DNA from: Parvibaculum sp.
Lineage (GTDB): Bacteria > Pseudomonadota > Alphaproteobacteria > Parvibaculales > Parvibaculaceae
Length of the DNA stretch: 64,000 bases
Direction of reading: 5' to 3'
Assembly: GCF_019635935.1 (NCBI RefSeq)
Contig: NZ_JAHBYN010000001.1
Coordinates: 2,291,501 to 2,355,500 of the forward strand
Shown here: positions 1 through 7,916 of the stretch, piece by piece
Numbering within the stretch: the stretch's first letter is position 1
Layout of the letters: each line of letters starts with the position of its first letter
Translations under genes and position numbers: made by a program
Notes under the pieces: generated by a model
Told to the model about the DNA's origin: nothing
The model's input: the letters and a program-made list of their open reading frames with translations, nothing else
The model's database searches: none

Positions 1-32
1 TTGGTTCTCATCATAGTCACGAAGGAACGAAG

Positions 33-478
33 ATGAGAAGCAAATACTCGAGCCCCAAAAAGCCTGCCGAGCAGGTGGCCAAGGATATCCGGCGGGCGAC
101 CCGTCGGCATTTCTCGGCTGAAGACAAGATCAGGATCGTGCTGGAAGGCTTGCGCGGCGAGGACAGAATCGCCGAGTTGTGCCGTAAGGAAGGCATCGCC
201 CAGAGTCTGTATTACACACGGGTCGAAGGAGTTCATGGAAGCCGGCAAACGGCGCCTGGCGGGCGATACGGCCCGCGCGGCAACCACCGACGAGGGTGAA
301 GGATCTGCGCCGCGAAGCCAGCGCTTTGAAGGAAAGCGTAGCCGATCTGACGCTTGAGAACCGTCTGCTCAAAAAAACACGATCGCGGATGGGACGAAGA
401 CGCATGAGGTACCCCGTATCTGAGAAGCTTGAGATCATCGGGCTTGTCGAGCAGTCGCATTTGCCAGCGCGGCGTTCG
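33..478 (+). pseudogene. IS3-family transposase (orfA plus start of orfB) remnant
   Basis: The opening residues (RRHFSAEDKIRIVLEGLRG, then ELCRKEGI) are the helix-turn-helix start of an IS3-type OrfA. The reading frame breaks near 225 and again near 295. The continuation in other frames restores the OrfA coiled-coil (EFMEAGKRRLAGDTARAA, then KDLRREASALKESVADL). A third break lies around the A7 run near 370, where IS3 elements often use programmed slippage. OrfB appears to start at ATG 404, overlapping the orfA stop, and reads RYPVSEKLEIIGLVEQSHLP. It loses homology near 475-480, where recombinase sequence begins. No intact transposase can be made. The left end of the element may lie outside the window and no terminal inverted repeat was identified. 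Confidence 0.8.
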
Positions 479-1121
479 CAAGGCCCGCGCCCGAATCCTT
501 GACCAGGATGAGATTGCGGCTCTGGTTGCCGCCTGCCCGGGTGATCTCCAGGCGCTGGTTCTCGCGAGCCTCTACACAGGCTGCCGGATCGGCGAACTGC
601 GGGCGATGCGGCGATCCGCATTCAACAGTGAGGCCGGCAGTCTCTTCGTGCATGCAACCAAGACCGGCCGCAGCCGCAATATCATTCTGTCCTATGAGGC
701 CGTCGAGTTCTTCGCGGGCATAACGCGCGGGCTCGACGAGAAGCAGCTGGTGTTCCGAAGGATCGATGGTCTGCCCTGGACGATCACCGGTCATAGCGCC
801 CGAATGCGCAAGGTCTCCGCCGACGCCGGTCTCGACCCTGCTATCGTCTTTCACGAGCTGCGTCACACCTATGCAAGCGGCCTTCTGATGGCAGGTGTAT
901 CGCCCTTCGTCGTGGCGGATCAGTTGGGGCACGCAGATTGTACGCAAGTCATAAAGACCTACGGTCACGTATCTGCAGCCTTTGCGGTCGATCAGATACG
1001 GCGCCTTTCGCCTCGCATCGCGGCCTCACCGACGGGTGCCCGGAAGACTCCAGGCAAGCCAGTAGCGCCGATAGACAGACATGCGCGGCGTACGCGCCGC
1101 GCTCCGGCGCACCAGACATGA
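479..1121 (+). pseudogene. Tyrosine recombinase (phage-integrase family), catalytic domain only
   Basis: About 210 residues match the C-terminal catalytic domain of tyrosine recombinases. The catalytic arginine is in TGCRIGELRA, the HxxR motif in HELRHTYASG, the third histidine in QLGHAD and the nucleophilic tyrosine in TYGHVS. All active-site residues are present, but the N-terminal core-binding domain is missing. The frame runs upstream into IS3 OrfB sequence (an in-frame ATG exists at 429), so the gene looks truncated by the insertion element. The C-terminal tail after about residue 190 is basic and low in complexity. It probably came from an integrative element whose remaining parts are not in the window. 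A short functional protein cannot be excluded but is unlikely. Confidence 0.8.
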
Positions 1122-1124
1122 ACC

Positions 1125-1315
1125 TTCCCTGATCGGCGCGAGAATTTCCCTGTTTTCCTGAAATCAGTTCCCTGTTCGGCCGAACAAATTCCCTGTTCCG
1201 CTGTTCAGGGAATTTCTCGCCAAGCCCATGAAATCTTTAGAGAATTCCGGGCGAATTTCCGAAAACCATGTCGAAAAATTGCAACTTTCCCTGTTCTTTC
1301 CCTGATAACAGGGAA
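1125..1315. repeat. Cluster of TTCCCTG / CAGGGAA repeats
   Basis: The heptamer TTCCCTG occurs six times on the plus strand (1125, 1146, 1168, 1189, 1287, 1298) and its complement CAGGGAA twice (1206, 1309). These form two perfect inverted repeats: AAATTCCCTG (1186-1195) with CAGGGAATTT (1206-1215), and TTCCCTG-ATAA-CAGGGAA at 1298-1315. The stretch between the recombinase remnant and the TetR gene has no convincing ORF. From memory, similar GGGAA-rich repeat tracts are scattered in other alphaproteobacterial genomes, often beside recombinases. That is recall, not a search result. Confidence 0.7.
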
Positions 1316-1398
1316 TTTGAACCGAGGCATGTAAGGTCGTGACTGCAAACACCACCAATCTTCCCCGGAAAATCTGGAATTCGGTCTCCCGCTCCGCA

Positions 1399-2028
1399 CT
1401 AGTGCGGCGATGCGATGTGGCTGCAGGCCTTTCGGGCACGCGCCGGCGGCATGCCGAGAAGGCGAAGGATGCTTTCGCATATCTGCGGCGTCAGCGACGG
1501 ATCCGGTTTGCCGCGGAGGCGTACGCGCACGGCGACCGCGACCAGCGCGACGACCTGGTCGAGCAGGAACGTGTTGACCTCGACATCGAATTTTCCCTGT
1601 GCGACGCCGCGCTCGATGTCGCCGCGCAGATATTTGTAGAGGTCCTTGCGAATCTCGGGCAGGTGATCGGCGCCGTCGAGCAGTACGGCCGCCCAGTCGG
1701 GCGCCGCGGCAAGTATGGCGATGAAGCGCGATGTCGCGGTGACGACGCGCGCCGCCGCGTCCTCGATCTCTTCCATTTCCGCGTCGATCTGCCGGCTGAC
1801 TTCGAAGGCGATGCCATAGGCGGCGGTGCGCAGAATCTCGTCCTTGTCGCTAAAGTGATTGTAGAACGTGCCGTTGGCCATGCCTGCGGCCGTGGTGATG
1901 TCGGTGATCTTCGCGCCGTCCATGCCTTTCTCGGCGACGACCGAAACGGCGGCGTCGAGCAGCGCCGAGCGCGTGCGTTCCCGCTTTCCCCGGCCGGCGC
2001 TCAATTCCTGAAAATGTCTGTCGTGCAA
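1399..2028 (-). CDS. TetR/AcrR-family transcriptional regulator
   Basis: This is a TetR-type repressor of about 209 residues. The N-terminal helix-turn-helix is clear (KITDITTAAGMANGTFYNHF, about residues 40-60), followed by an all-helical ligand domain. The start is uncertain. TTG at 2028 is preferred because GGGAG sits 8 nt upstream. A more distal TTG at 2082 has no ribosome binding site and would overlap the -35 box of the divergent gene. It is divergent from the FAD hydroxylase gene, and the gap between them carries two palindromes suited to a TetR dimer, so it probably represses the cluster at 2139-7897 and perhaps itself. A 14-bp palindrome (CCGCACTAGTGCGG, 1394-1407) spans its stop codon. 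The ligand is unknown. Confidence 0.85.
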   Translation of the reverse strand: MHDRHFQELSAGRGKRERTRSALLDAAVSVVAEKGMDGAKITDITTAAGMANGTFYNHFSDKDEILRTAAYGIAFEVSRQIDAEMEEIEDAAARVVTATSRFIAILAAAPDWAAVLLDGADHLPEIRKDLYKYLRGDIERGVAQGKFDVEVNTFLLDQVVALVAVAVRVRLRGKPDPSLTPQICESILRLLGMPPARARKACSHIASPH

Positions 2029-2075
2029 AAGGCGGGCTCCCGTTTCAACCGCGCGAGAATAACCGGGATAAAGGA

Positions 2076-2125
2076 TTGACAAAAGCTGTTTTTGAGATGT
2101 ATCTCAAATATGAGAATACTCTCAT
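2076..2125 (+). promoter_or_regulatory. Promoter with two palindromic operators, likely TetR target
   Basis: A perfect -35 hexamer TTGACA (2076-2081) is followed after 18 bp by TATCTC (2100-2105). The -10 region lies inside a perfect palindrome TTTGAGAT-GT-ATCTCAAA (2091-2108). Two bp on is a second palindrome, ATGAGA-ATAC-TCTCAT (2110-2125). Both share TGAGA/TCTCA arms. A regulator bound here would cover the promoter of the hydroxylase gene that starts at 2139. The adjacent divergent TetR gene is the obvious candidate, by inference. Confidence 0.65.
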
Positions 2126-2138
2126 TTATGGAATTGGC

Positions 2139-3806
2139 ATGCCCGCAACCCCTGTTCTGATCGTCGGCGCCGGTCCCGTGGGCCAGCTTGCAGCGTTGCT
2201 GCTGTCGCGCCACGGCATTGCATCGCGTCTCGTGGACCGGCGCAGCGAGCCCTCGACCGCACCGAAAGCCCATGCGGTAAACCCGCGCACGCTCGAGATT
2301 TGCGACAGCGTCGGTGTGCCGGCGGCGCGGTTGCGCGCCGCGGGCGCCAGCGCCAACGATGCCGGCTGGGTGCGGTTCGTCGGCACATTGGCGGGGCCGG
2401 AATTCGGCGTGCTTCCCTATGAGCGGCAGGACGATAACGCGCTTGCCCACACGCCTTTTCCGCTGACCAACATTCCGCAGCCGAAATTCGAAGCGGCGCT
2501 TGCCGAAGCGATCGCGGCCGACCGCAACATTGTCTTCACGCGCGGTGTCGCTTGCTCAGGGCTTGTCGAAGGGGCATCGGGCGTGACGGCGACGCTCGAA
2601 ACCGAAGGCGGCTCCACGACCACCCTCGACTGCAGCTATGTGATCGCCGCCGACGGCGCCGGTTCGACGCTCCGCGACATGCTCGGCATTGCGATGGACG
2701 GCCCGGCATCCCTGCAACACTACGTGATGATTCATTTCGAGGCCGATCTGCGCGCGCTGACCGATGCGCGGCCCGGCGTTCTCTATTTCCTGTTCGATCC
2801 GAAGACCGGCGGTGTCTTCATCGCCTATGATCGCGCCGGCACCTGGGTGCTGATGCATCCCTACGATCCCGATGCCGAAACGCGCGAGAGTTTCGACGAT
2901 GCGCGCTGCCGCAAACTCATCGAGGCGGCCGTCGGCGCGACGCCGCCGCCCTTGCAAATCCGCAACATCAGTCCCTGGACGATGTCGGCGCAGGTCGCGG
3001 AGCGCTACCGCCAAGGCCGCGTCTTTCTGGCGGGCGATGCCGCGCACCGCTTCCCGCCGACAGGCGGGCTCGGGCTCAACACCGGGGCGGTCGACGCGCA
3101 GAACCTCGCCTGGAAACTTGCCGCCGTTCTGAAGGGAGAGGCGGGCGAAGCGCTTCTCGACACTTACGAGATCGAGCGGCGGCCGGTGGCGCAGGTCAAC
3201 AGCGAACAGAGCCTTGCGAATGCAGGAAAACTTTTCGATCTGCTTTTCGCGCTCCACGGCACGGACCCGGCGCGAACCGAAAAGCACTACGCGGCCATGG
3301 AAACGGCATCGCGCCCGCCCGCCGAGCTTGCCGCCGCCGTCGAAGCGCAAAGGCCGCATTTCGACAGCTTCAATCTGCAGCTCGGATATCGCTATGCGTC
3401 GGTCGCGACCATCGGCGCACCCGATCTTGCGGCCGCGTGCGATGTCGACATCAGCAACTACGAGCCGTCATGGGACGCGGGCGCGCATGTGCCGCATCGC
3501 TGGGTGGTCCACAAGAGCGCGCGTGTGTCGCTGCTGTCGCTGCTCCCCCCCGATCGCTTCACGCTGCTGGCGGGGCCGGCAGGTGCGGCATGGCGCGCGG
3601 CGGCCGACGCGACGGGCACCGGCGCGCTCACCGCCGAAAGCGACTTCAGCGACATCGAAACCGACTGGAGCCGGCTGACCGGATTGCCGGCCGACGGCGC
3701 ATTGCTTGTGCGGCCCGACCGACATATCGCCTGCCGCTTCGACAAGGCGGTGAACGATCCCGCGGATTTTCTGAAACGGCAGATGGCGCAAATTCTCGCC
3801 AGATAA
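2139..3806 (+). CDS. FAD-dependent aromatic hydroxylase (PheA/TfdB/MhpA-type)
   Basis: This 555-residue class A flavoprotein monooxygenase should use NAD(P)H and O2 to hydroxylate a phenolic or other ring substrate in the cytoplasm. The dinucleotide motif GAGPVG is at residues 10-15, and the second FAD motif is AGDAAHRFPPTGGLGLNTG at about residues 298-317. A C-terminal thioredoxin-like domain follows, as in phenol hydroxylase-like enzymes. ATG 2139 is chosen because the Rossmann strand starts at once; in-frame ATG 2097 lies inside the operator. It heads a co-directional set (SDR at 3819, membrane protein at 4611, FAH-like at 5071, BVMO at 6266) with gaps of 10-12 bp up to 6183. The substrate is not readable from sequence. 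Confidence 0.85.
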   Translation: MPATPVLIVGAGPVGQLAALLLSRHGIASRLVDRRSEPSTAPKAHAVNPRTLEICDSVGVPAARLRAAGASANDAGWVRFVGTLAGPEFGVLPYERQDDNALAHTPFPLTNIPQPKFEAALAEAIAADRNIVFTRGVACSGLVEGASGVTATLETEGGSTTTLDCSYVIAADGAGSTLRDMLGIAMDGPASLQHYVMIHFEADLRALTDARPGVLYFLFDPKTGGVFIAYDRAGTWVLMHPYDPDAETRESFDDARCRKLIEAAVGATPPPLQIRNISPWTMSAQVAERYRQGRVFLAGDAAHRFPPTGGLGLNTGAVDAQNLAWKLAAVLKGEAGEALLDTYEIERRPVAQVNSEQSLANAGKLFDLLFALHGTDPARTEKHYAAMETASRPPAELAAAVEAQRPHFDSFNLQLGYRYASVATIGAPDLAAACDVDISNYEPSWDAGAHVPHRWVVHKSARVSLLSLLPPDRFTLLAGPAGAAWRAAADATGTGALTAESDFSDIETDWSRLTGLPADGALLVRPDRHIACRFDKAVNDPADFLKRQMAQILAR

Positions 3807-3818
3807 GGAGCGGATGCG

Positions 3819-4598
3819 ATGGATCTCGGACTGACCGGACGCAAGGCCATCGTCTGCGCCTCGTCGCGCGGGCTCGGCAAGGCCTGCGCGGCAGCGCTGG
3901 CGCGCGAGGGCGCCGATGTGGTGATCAACGGCCGCAGCGCCGAAACGCTCGATCTTGCGGCGCGTGACATTGCCCGCACTGCCAGGGGCTCGGTGACGCC
4001 GGTTGCCGCCGACATCAATACCGCCGAAGGCCGCGCCACGCTGATCGCCACGTGTCCCGAGGCCGACATTCTCGTCAACAACAATGACGGTCCGCCGCCC
4101 GGCGCCTTTCAGCAATGGGACGAAAGTCACTGGCAGGCGGCGCTTGAAGCGAACCTTCTGGCGCCGGTGTTCATGATCAAGGGCTTGATCGAGGGCATGA
4201 AGGAACGCCGCTTCGGCCGCATCGTCAACATCACCTCGGCGATGGTGAAGGCGCCGCGTTCGGCAATGGGGCTCTCGACGACGGCGCGTTCCGGCCTCAC
4301 CGCGATGGCGAAGGCGCTCTCCATCGAAGTCGCGCCTTTCAACGTGACGATCAACAACATGCTACCCGAACGCTTCGATACCGACCGGCAGAAGCAGATG
4401 GCAAAGCTCGCCATGGCGTTCAAGAAAATTTCCTACGAGGAGGCGCGCGCCGAAATCGCCGCGTCGATCGCCGCCAAACGAATGGGCGACCCCGCCGAAT
4501 TCGGCGACGCCTGCGCCTTTCTGTGCAGCGCCCAGGCGGGCTTCATTTCCGGACAGAACCTGCAGCTCGACGGGGGCTCCTACCCCGGGCTCATTTGA
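3819..4598 (+). CDS. SDR-fold protein lacking the usual catalytic Tyr/Lys
   Basis: This 259-residue protein has the classical short-chain dehydrogenase fold: a nucleotide loop CASSRGLGKA near residue 14, a VNITSAM strand with the conserved Ser, and the C-terminal LDGGSYPG. The canonical YxxxK pair is not seen. The aligned stretch reads GLSTTARSGL, putting Ser where Tyr and Arg where Lys are expected, and the NNAG motif is NNND. It belongs to the divergent SDR group often annotated as 3-oxoacyl-ACP reductase-like. Redox activity is therefore uncertain, although cofactor binding looks possible. It begins 12 bp after the hydroxylase stop and is probably co-transcribed with it. Confidence 0.8.
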   Translation: MDLGLTGRKAIVCASSRGLGKACAAALAREGADVVINGRSAETLDLAARDIARTARGSVTPVAADINTAEGRATLIATCPEADILVNNNDGPPPGAFQQWDESHWQAALEANLLAPVFMIKGLIEGMKERRFGRIVNITSAMVKAPRSAMGLSTTARSGLTAMAKALSIEVAPFNVTINNMLPERFDTDRQKQMAKLAMAFKKISYEEARAEIAASIAAKRMGDPAEFGDACAFLCSAQAGFISGQNLQLDGGSYPGLI

Positions 4599-4610
4599 GG
4601 AAGCGAGAAA

Positions 4611-5060
4611 ATGGAAACGGTATTCGATCAAACGCTGGTATCGAGGCTGCTCTTCACGCTGGTTGCCGTCATGATCAGCATCGGGCCGATCTTCGCCGAC
4701 TTCAACAAGACGCATGCGACCAATCCGCTATGGACGCCGCATGCGCGCTTTCATGTGGTGTGGCAGGTGTTGAGCCAGACCGGCATTTCGCTGGTCATCC
4801 TTTATCTGCTGTGGTGGGACGCCGCCGACTACCGGACCCATATCTGGGTGGCGGCGACGCTCAACTATGTGTGGCTAGCGAGCTTTTTTGCGACGCTCGC
4901 CTCCATGCCGGTCTATGGCGGCGCGCTGAAAGACGTCAACGGCATCAAGCCGTTCCGTTTCAATATTTTCGGGAAGGTCTATCTTGTCGACACCAATCTT
5001 TTCGGCGCGACCGTGCTGACGATCGTCAATACGGTCGGCGTGGTGTTGCTGACCCAATGA
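4611..5060 (+). CDS. Small integral membrane protein, unknown function
   Basis: This 149-residue protein has about four predicted membrane segments: near residues 10-27, 46-64, 78-98 and 125-147. It has no enzyme motif that I recognise. Aromatic residues are frequent in the middle (WQVLSQTG, LLWWDAADYR). ATG 4611 is preceded by GAGGAAGCGAG. It lies 12 bp after the SDR and 10 bp before the exported FAH-like gene, so it is probably in the same transcript. Substrate uptake or a membrane partner for the exported protein are possible roles, but nothing in the sequence proves either. Confidence 0.65.
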   Translation: METVFDQTLVSRLLFTLVAVMISIGPIFADFNKTHATNPLWTPHARFHVVWQVLSQTGISLVILYLLWWDAADYRTHIWVAATLNYVWLASFFATLASMPVYGGALKDVNGIKPFRFNIFGKVYLVDTNLFGATVLTIVNTVGVVLLTQ

Positions 5061-5070
5061 GGAAGAACGA

Positions 5071-6183
5071 ATGGGCATTGTACGGTTTGCAGGACTTCTT
5101 GCCATGACGCTGCTTGCGGCGACGGCGGCGCGCGCCGAATTCGGTTCGGTCGAGATCGCGCCTGTCGCGGAAGCGCTGACTTTCGCGCGTGTCGAGCGCG
5201 GTGATGGGGCGCGCCTGATGCTCGTTTCGTCTTACGCGGGCGGCGTGGTGAGCGGCATCGACGTGACGGAAACGCTCGGCAGCGACGACCCGATCGACGC
5301 CTATCGAAGCCATGGCTACGACGCCCTGGCGGCATTGAACGGCGCGACGGTCAACCTGCCGGTGGAGGACCTCTCGCTCCCCGTGCGGCTGACGGCGTCG
5401 CACATCGCGGCCGGTACAAATTTTCCCGAACATGCCGAGGAAGCGACGGTGACGGACGGCCCCTTCCTTTTCCCGAAGGAAGTGGTTCCGACGCCATTCA
5501 ATGCGGATATTCCGGCCGGAGAGGCGCTTCTTGATTATGAAGTCGAACTTTGTTTCGTGGCGCTGGACGCGATCGACCTCGATGCGCCGCCGGCGCGCGC
5601 GGGCCTGATGCTGTGCAACGACGTGACCGACCGCGCGGCGCTGATGCGGCATATCGATCCGAACGACGTGACCTCGGGCAAGGGCTTCACGACGGGCAAG
5701 AGTGCGCCGGGCTTCATGCCGGTCGGCAATCTTTTCGTCATTCCGCGCGACCTGCGCGCCTTCGCCGCAGCGGTCGAGCTGCGGCTCTACCGGAACGGCG
5801 AACTGAAGCAGTCGGCGCGCCAATCGGATGCGATCTGGGATTTCGACGAATTGCTGCGCCAGACAAAGGCGCGCGAGAACACGACATGGGCCTATGACGG
5901 CCGCATGGTCGGGTTGCCGATTGCCGATGGCCGCATCCCCGCGCGCACGGCGATTCTCGCGGGAACGCCCGACGGAACGATTTTCAAGGGCATCGACAAG
6001 TCGGCGATGGCGCTGGGCGCCTGGGACTGGATTGCCGGTGGTTGGGACCGGCCGGTCACCGCGCATGTCGTCGAACGGCAGATCGCAAAGGAGCGCGCCG
6101 CCAAACGCTACCTCCAGCCCGGCGAGCGCGTGCGAATTGCCGTAGGGTTTCTCGGCGAGATCGACAGCACGGTCGCACCCTAG
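5071..6183 (+). CDS. FAH-fold hydrolase-like protein with Sec signal peptide
   Basis: The 370-residue product starts with a Sec signal (MGIVRFAGLLAMTLLAATAARA, cleavage probably after ARA near residue 22). The rest resembles the fumarylacetoacetate hydrolase fold in order: GTNFPEHAEE (cf. LNYxxHAxE), GPFLFPKEVVP, LLDYEVELCFV with the two Glu metal ligands, LCNDVTDRAA with the Asp ligand, GKGFTTGKSAPGFMPVG, RNGELKQSARQSD, ILAGTPDG and a C-terminal LQPGERVRIA. FAH enzymes cleave C-C bonds of acylpyruvates or decarboxylate them, normally in the cytosol. Export of one is unusual. The metal site looks intact. It is 10 bp downstream of the membrane protein gene. Family assignment is by motif reading only. 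Confidence 0.7.
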   Translation: MGIVRFAGLLAMTLLAATAARAEFGSVEIAPVAEALTFARVERGDGARLMLVSSYAGGVVSGIDVTETLGSDDPIDAYRSHGYDALAALNGATVNLPVEDLSLPVRLTASHIAAGTNFPEHAEEATVTDGPFLFPKEVVPTPFNADIPAGEALLDYEVELCFVALDAIDLDAPPARAGLMLCNDVTDRAALMRHIDPNDVTSGKGFTTGKSAPGFMPVGNLFVIPRDLRAFAAAVELRLYRNGELKQSARQSDAIWDFDELLRQTKARENTTWAYDGRMVGLPIADGRIPARTAILAGTPDGTIFKGIDKSAMALGAWDWIAGGWDRPVTAHVVERQIAKERAAKRYLQPGERVRIAVGFLGEIDSTVAP

Positions 6184-6265
6184 AAACACCCGGCGCAAAC
6201 GCCTCTCTTGTGTGCGTCCCCGCCCGGGCTACACTCCTTCCAACAAAAAATCGGGAGGATGGGTC

Positions 6266-7897
6266 ATGGCACAGGAAACGAGTGCGTCCGCGCAAGCGGA
6301 AACCAAAGAGTTCGACGCGGTTATCGTCGGAGCGGGCTTTGCGGGCATGTACATGCTGCACCGCCTGCGCGGTCTCGGTTTGACCGCGTGCGTCTTCGAG
6401 GCCGGCGACGGCGTCGGCGGCACCTGGTACTGGAACCGTTATCCCGGCGCGCGTTGCGATGTCGAAAGCCTCGAATACCAGTACGGTTTTTCCGACGAGA
6501 TACAGCGCGACTGGACCTGGACCGAACGCTACGCGGCCCAGCCCGAAATCCTGCGTTACCAGAATTACGTCGCCGACCGGCTCGATCTTCGCCGCGACAT
6601 CCGGTTTTCGACGCGCGTGGCCGCGGCGACCTATGACGAGCGCGCCGGCTTGTGGTCGGTCGCGACCAATCGCGGCGACCGCGTTGCCGCGCGGTTCTGC
6701 ATCATGGCGACCGGTTGCCTGTCGGCCGCGCGCGTGCCGGACTTCGAAGGCATCGATGAATTCGAAGGCCCCTGGTATCACACCGGCGACTGGCCGAAAG
6801 AAGGAGTCGACTTCTCGGGCAAGCGTGTCGGCGTCATCGGCACCGGATCGTCCGCCGTGCAGAGCATCCCGCTGATCGCCGAACAGGCGAAACATCTGAC
6901 GGTGTTCCAGCGCACGGCGAATTTCACGCTGCCGGCCGGCAACCGGCCGCTGCCGAAAGAAGAAATCGAGAAGTCGAAAGCGACGCTGATGCAGGATCGC
7001 CGGCATGCGCGCACCACGGCGGGCGGCATCATCTGCTTCGAATACAACGAGACCCCCGCCGCCGAAATGACGCCCGAGGATCGCGCGCGCGAGCTCAACG
7101 ACCGCTGGAACATGGGCGGCTTCGCCTTTCTCGGGGCTTTCGGCGATGTGATGGCGACGCATGAAGCCAATGATTATGCGGCCGAATTCGCGCGTGCGAA
7201 GATGCGCGAGGTGATCGAGAAGCCCGAAGTCGTCGATCTGCTGCTGCCGAACGATCATCCGATCGGCGTCAAGCGGCTATGTCTCGACACGCATTATCTC
7301 GAAACCTTCAACGCGCCGCATGTCGACCTCGTCGATGTGCGCAAGGCGCCGATCGAACGCATCACGAAGAAGGGCATCGTCAGCGGCGGCAAGGAATACG
7401 AAGTCGACTGCATCGTTTTCGCGACGGGTTTCGATGCGATGACCGGCGCGCTGACAAGCATCGACATTGCCGGACGCAACGGCGCGAAGCTCAGCGAAAA
7501 ATGGGCGGCGGGCCCGCGCACTTATCTCGGTCTCGGCTCGGCCGGATTTCCCAATCTGTTTTTCATCACCGGCCCCGGCAGTCCGTCGGTGCTGTCCAAC
7601 ATGATCGTTTCGATTGAGCAGCATGTCGACTGGATCGCCGAATGCATCGGACGATTGACGGAAGGAAACATTCGCTCGATCGAACCGACGAAGGATGCCG
7701 AAGACGTGTGGGTCGAACACGTCAACGAAGTGGCGTCGACGACGCTCTATCCGCAGGCAAATTCCTGGTACATGGGCGCCAACATTCCCGGCAAGCCGCG
7801 CATCTTCATGCCTTATGCCGGCGGTGTCGGCGTCTATGGCGAGAAGCTTGCCGAGGTCGCGGCGAAGGACTACGAGGGCTTCGCGCTGGGTGCCTGA
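6266..7897 (+). CDS. Flavin-binding Baeyer-Villiger monooxygenase
   Basis: The protein has 543 residues. Baeyer-Villiger monooxygenases insert oxygen next to a carbonyl, turning ketones into esters or lactones with NADPH and O2. The FAD motif GAGFAG is near residue 21. The BVMO fingerprint FEGPWYHTGDWP is near residues 167-178, and the NADPH-binding GTGSSAVQ is near residue 192. Also typical are GGTWYWNRYPGARCD and ATGFDAMTG. ATG 6266 follows GGGAGG at 6253-6258. It is separated from the FAH-like gene by 82 bp, so it may share the upstream promoter or have its own. A hairpin overlaps its stop codon. Confidence 0.92.
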   Translation: MAQETSASAQAETKEFDAVIVGAGFAGMYMLHRLRGLGLTACVFEAGDGVGGTWYWNRYPGARCDVESLEYQYGFSDEIQRDWTWTERYAAQPEILRYQNYVADRLDLRRDIRFSTRVAAATYDERAGLWSVATNRGDRVAARFCIMATGCLSAARVPDFEGIDEFEGPWYHTGDWPKEGVDFSGKRVGVIGTGSSAVQSIPLIAEQAKHLTVFQRTANFTLPAGNRPLPKEEIEKSKATLMQDRRHARTTAGGIICFEYNETPAAEMTPEDRARELNDRWNMGGFAFLGAFGDVMATHEANDYAAEFARAKMREVIEKPEVVDLLLPNDHPIGVKRLCLDTHYLETFNAPHVDLVDVRKAPIERITKKGIVSGGKEYEVDCIVFATGFDAMTGALTSIDIAGRNGAKLSEKWAAGPRTYLGLGSAGFPNLFFITGPGSPSVLSNMIVSIEQHVDWIAECIGRLTEGNIRSIEPTKDAEDVWVEHVNEVASTTLYPQANSWYMGANIPGKPRIFMPYAGGVGVYGEKLAEVAAKDYEGFALGA

Positions 7898-7916
7898 GGG
7901 CCGAAAAAGGGCCCTC
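7896..7916 (+). terminator. Hairpin at the BVMO stop codon
   Basis: GAGGGCC (7896-7902) pairs perfectly with GGCCCTC (7910-7916) around the loop GAAAAAG. There is no T-run after it on the plus strand, so it is a weak candidate for an intrinsic terminator. It directly abuts the PhoB-like repeats. Confidence 0.35.

Noticed and set aside
1394..1407. Palindrome CCGCACTAGTGCGG at the TetR stop as a terminator
   Set aside because: It is a perfect palindrome, but no loop or T-run accompanies it on either strand.
5071..6183. Possible purely hypothetical periplasmic protein
   Set aside because: Ordered FAH motifs with all metal ligands make the FAH-fold assignment more likely, though confidence is limited.
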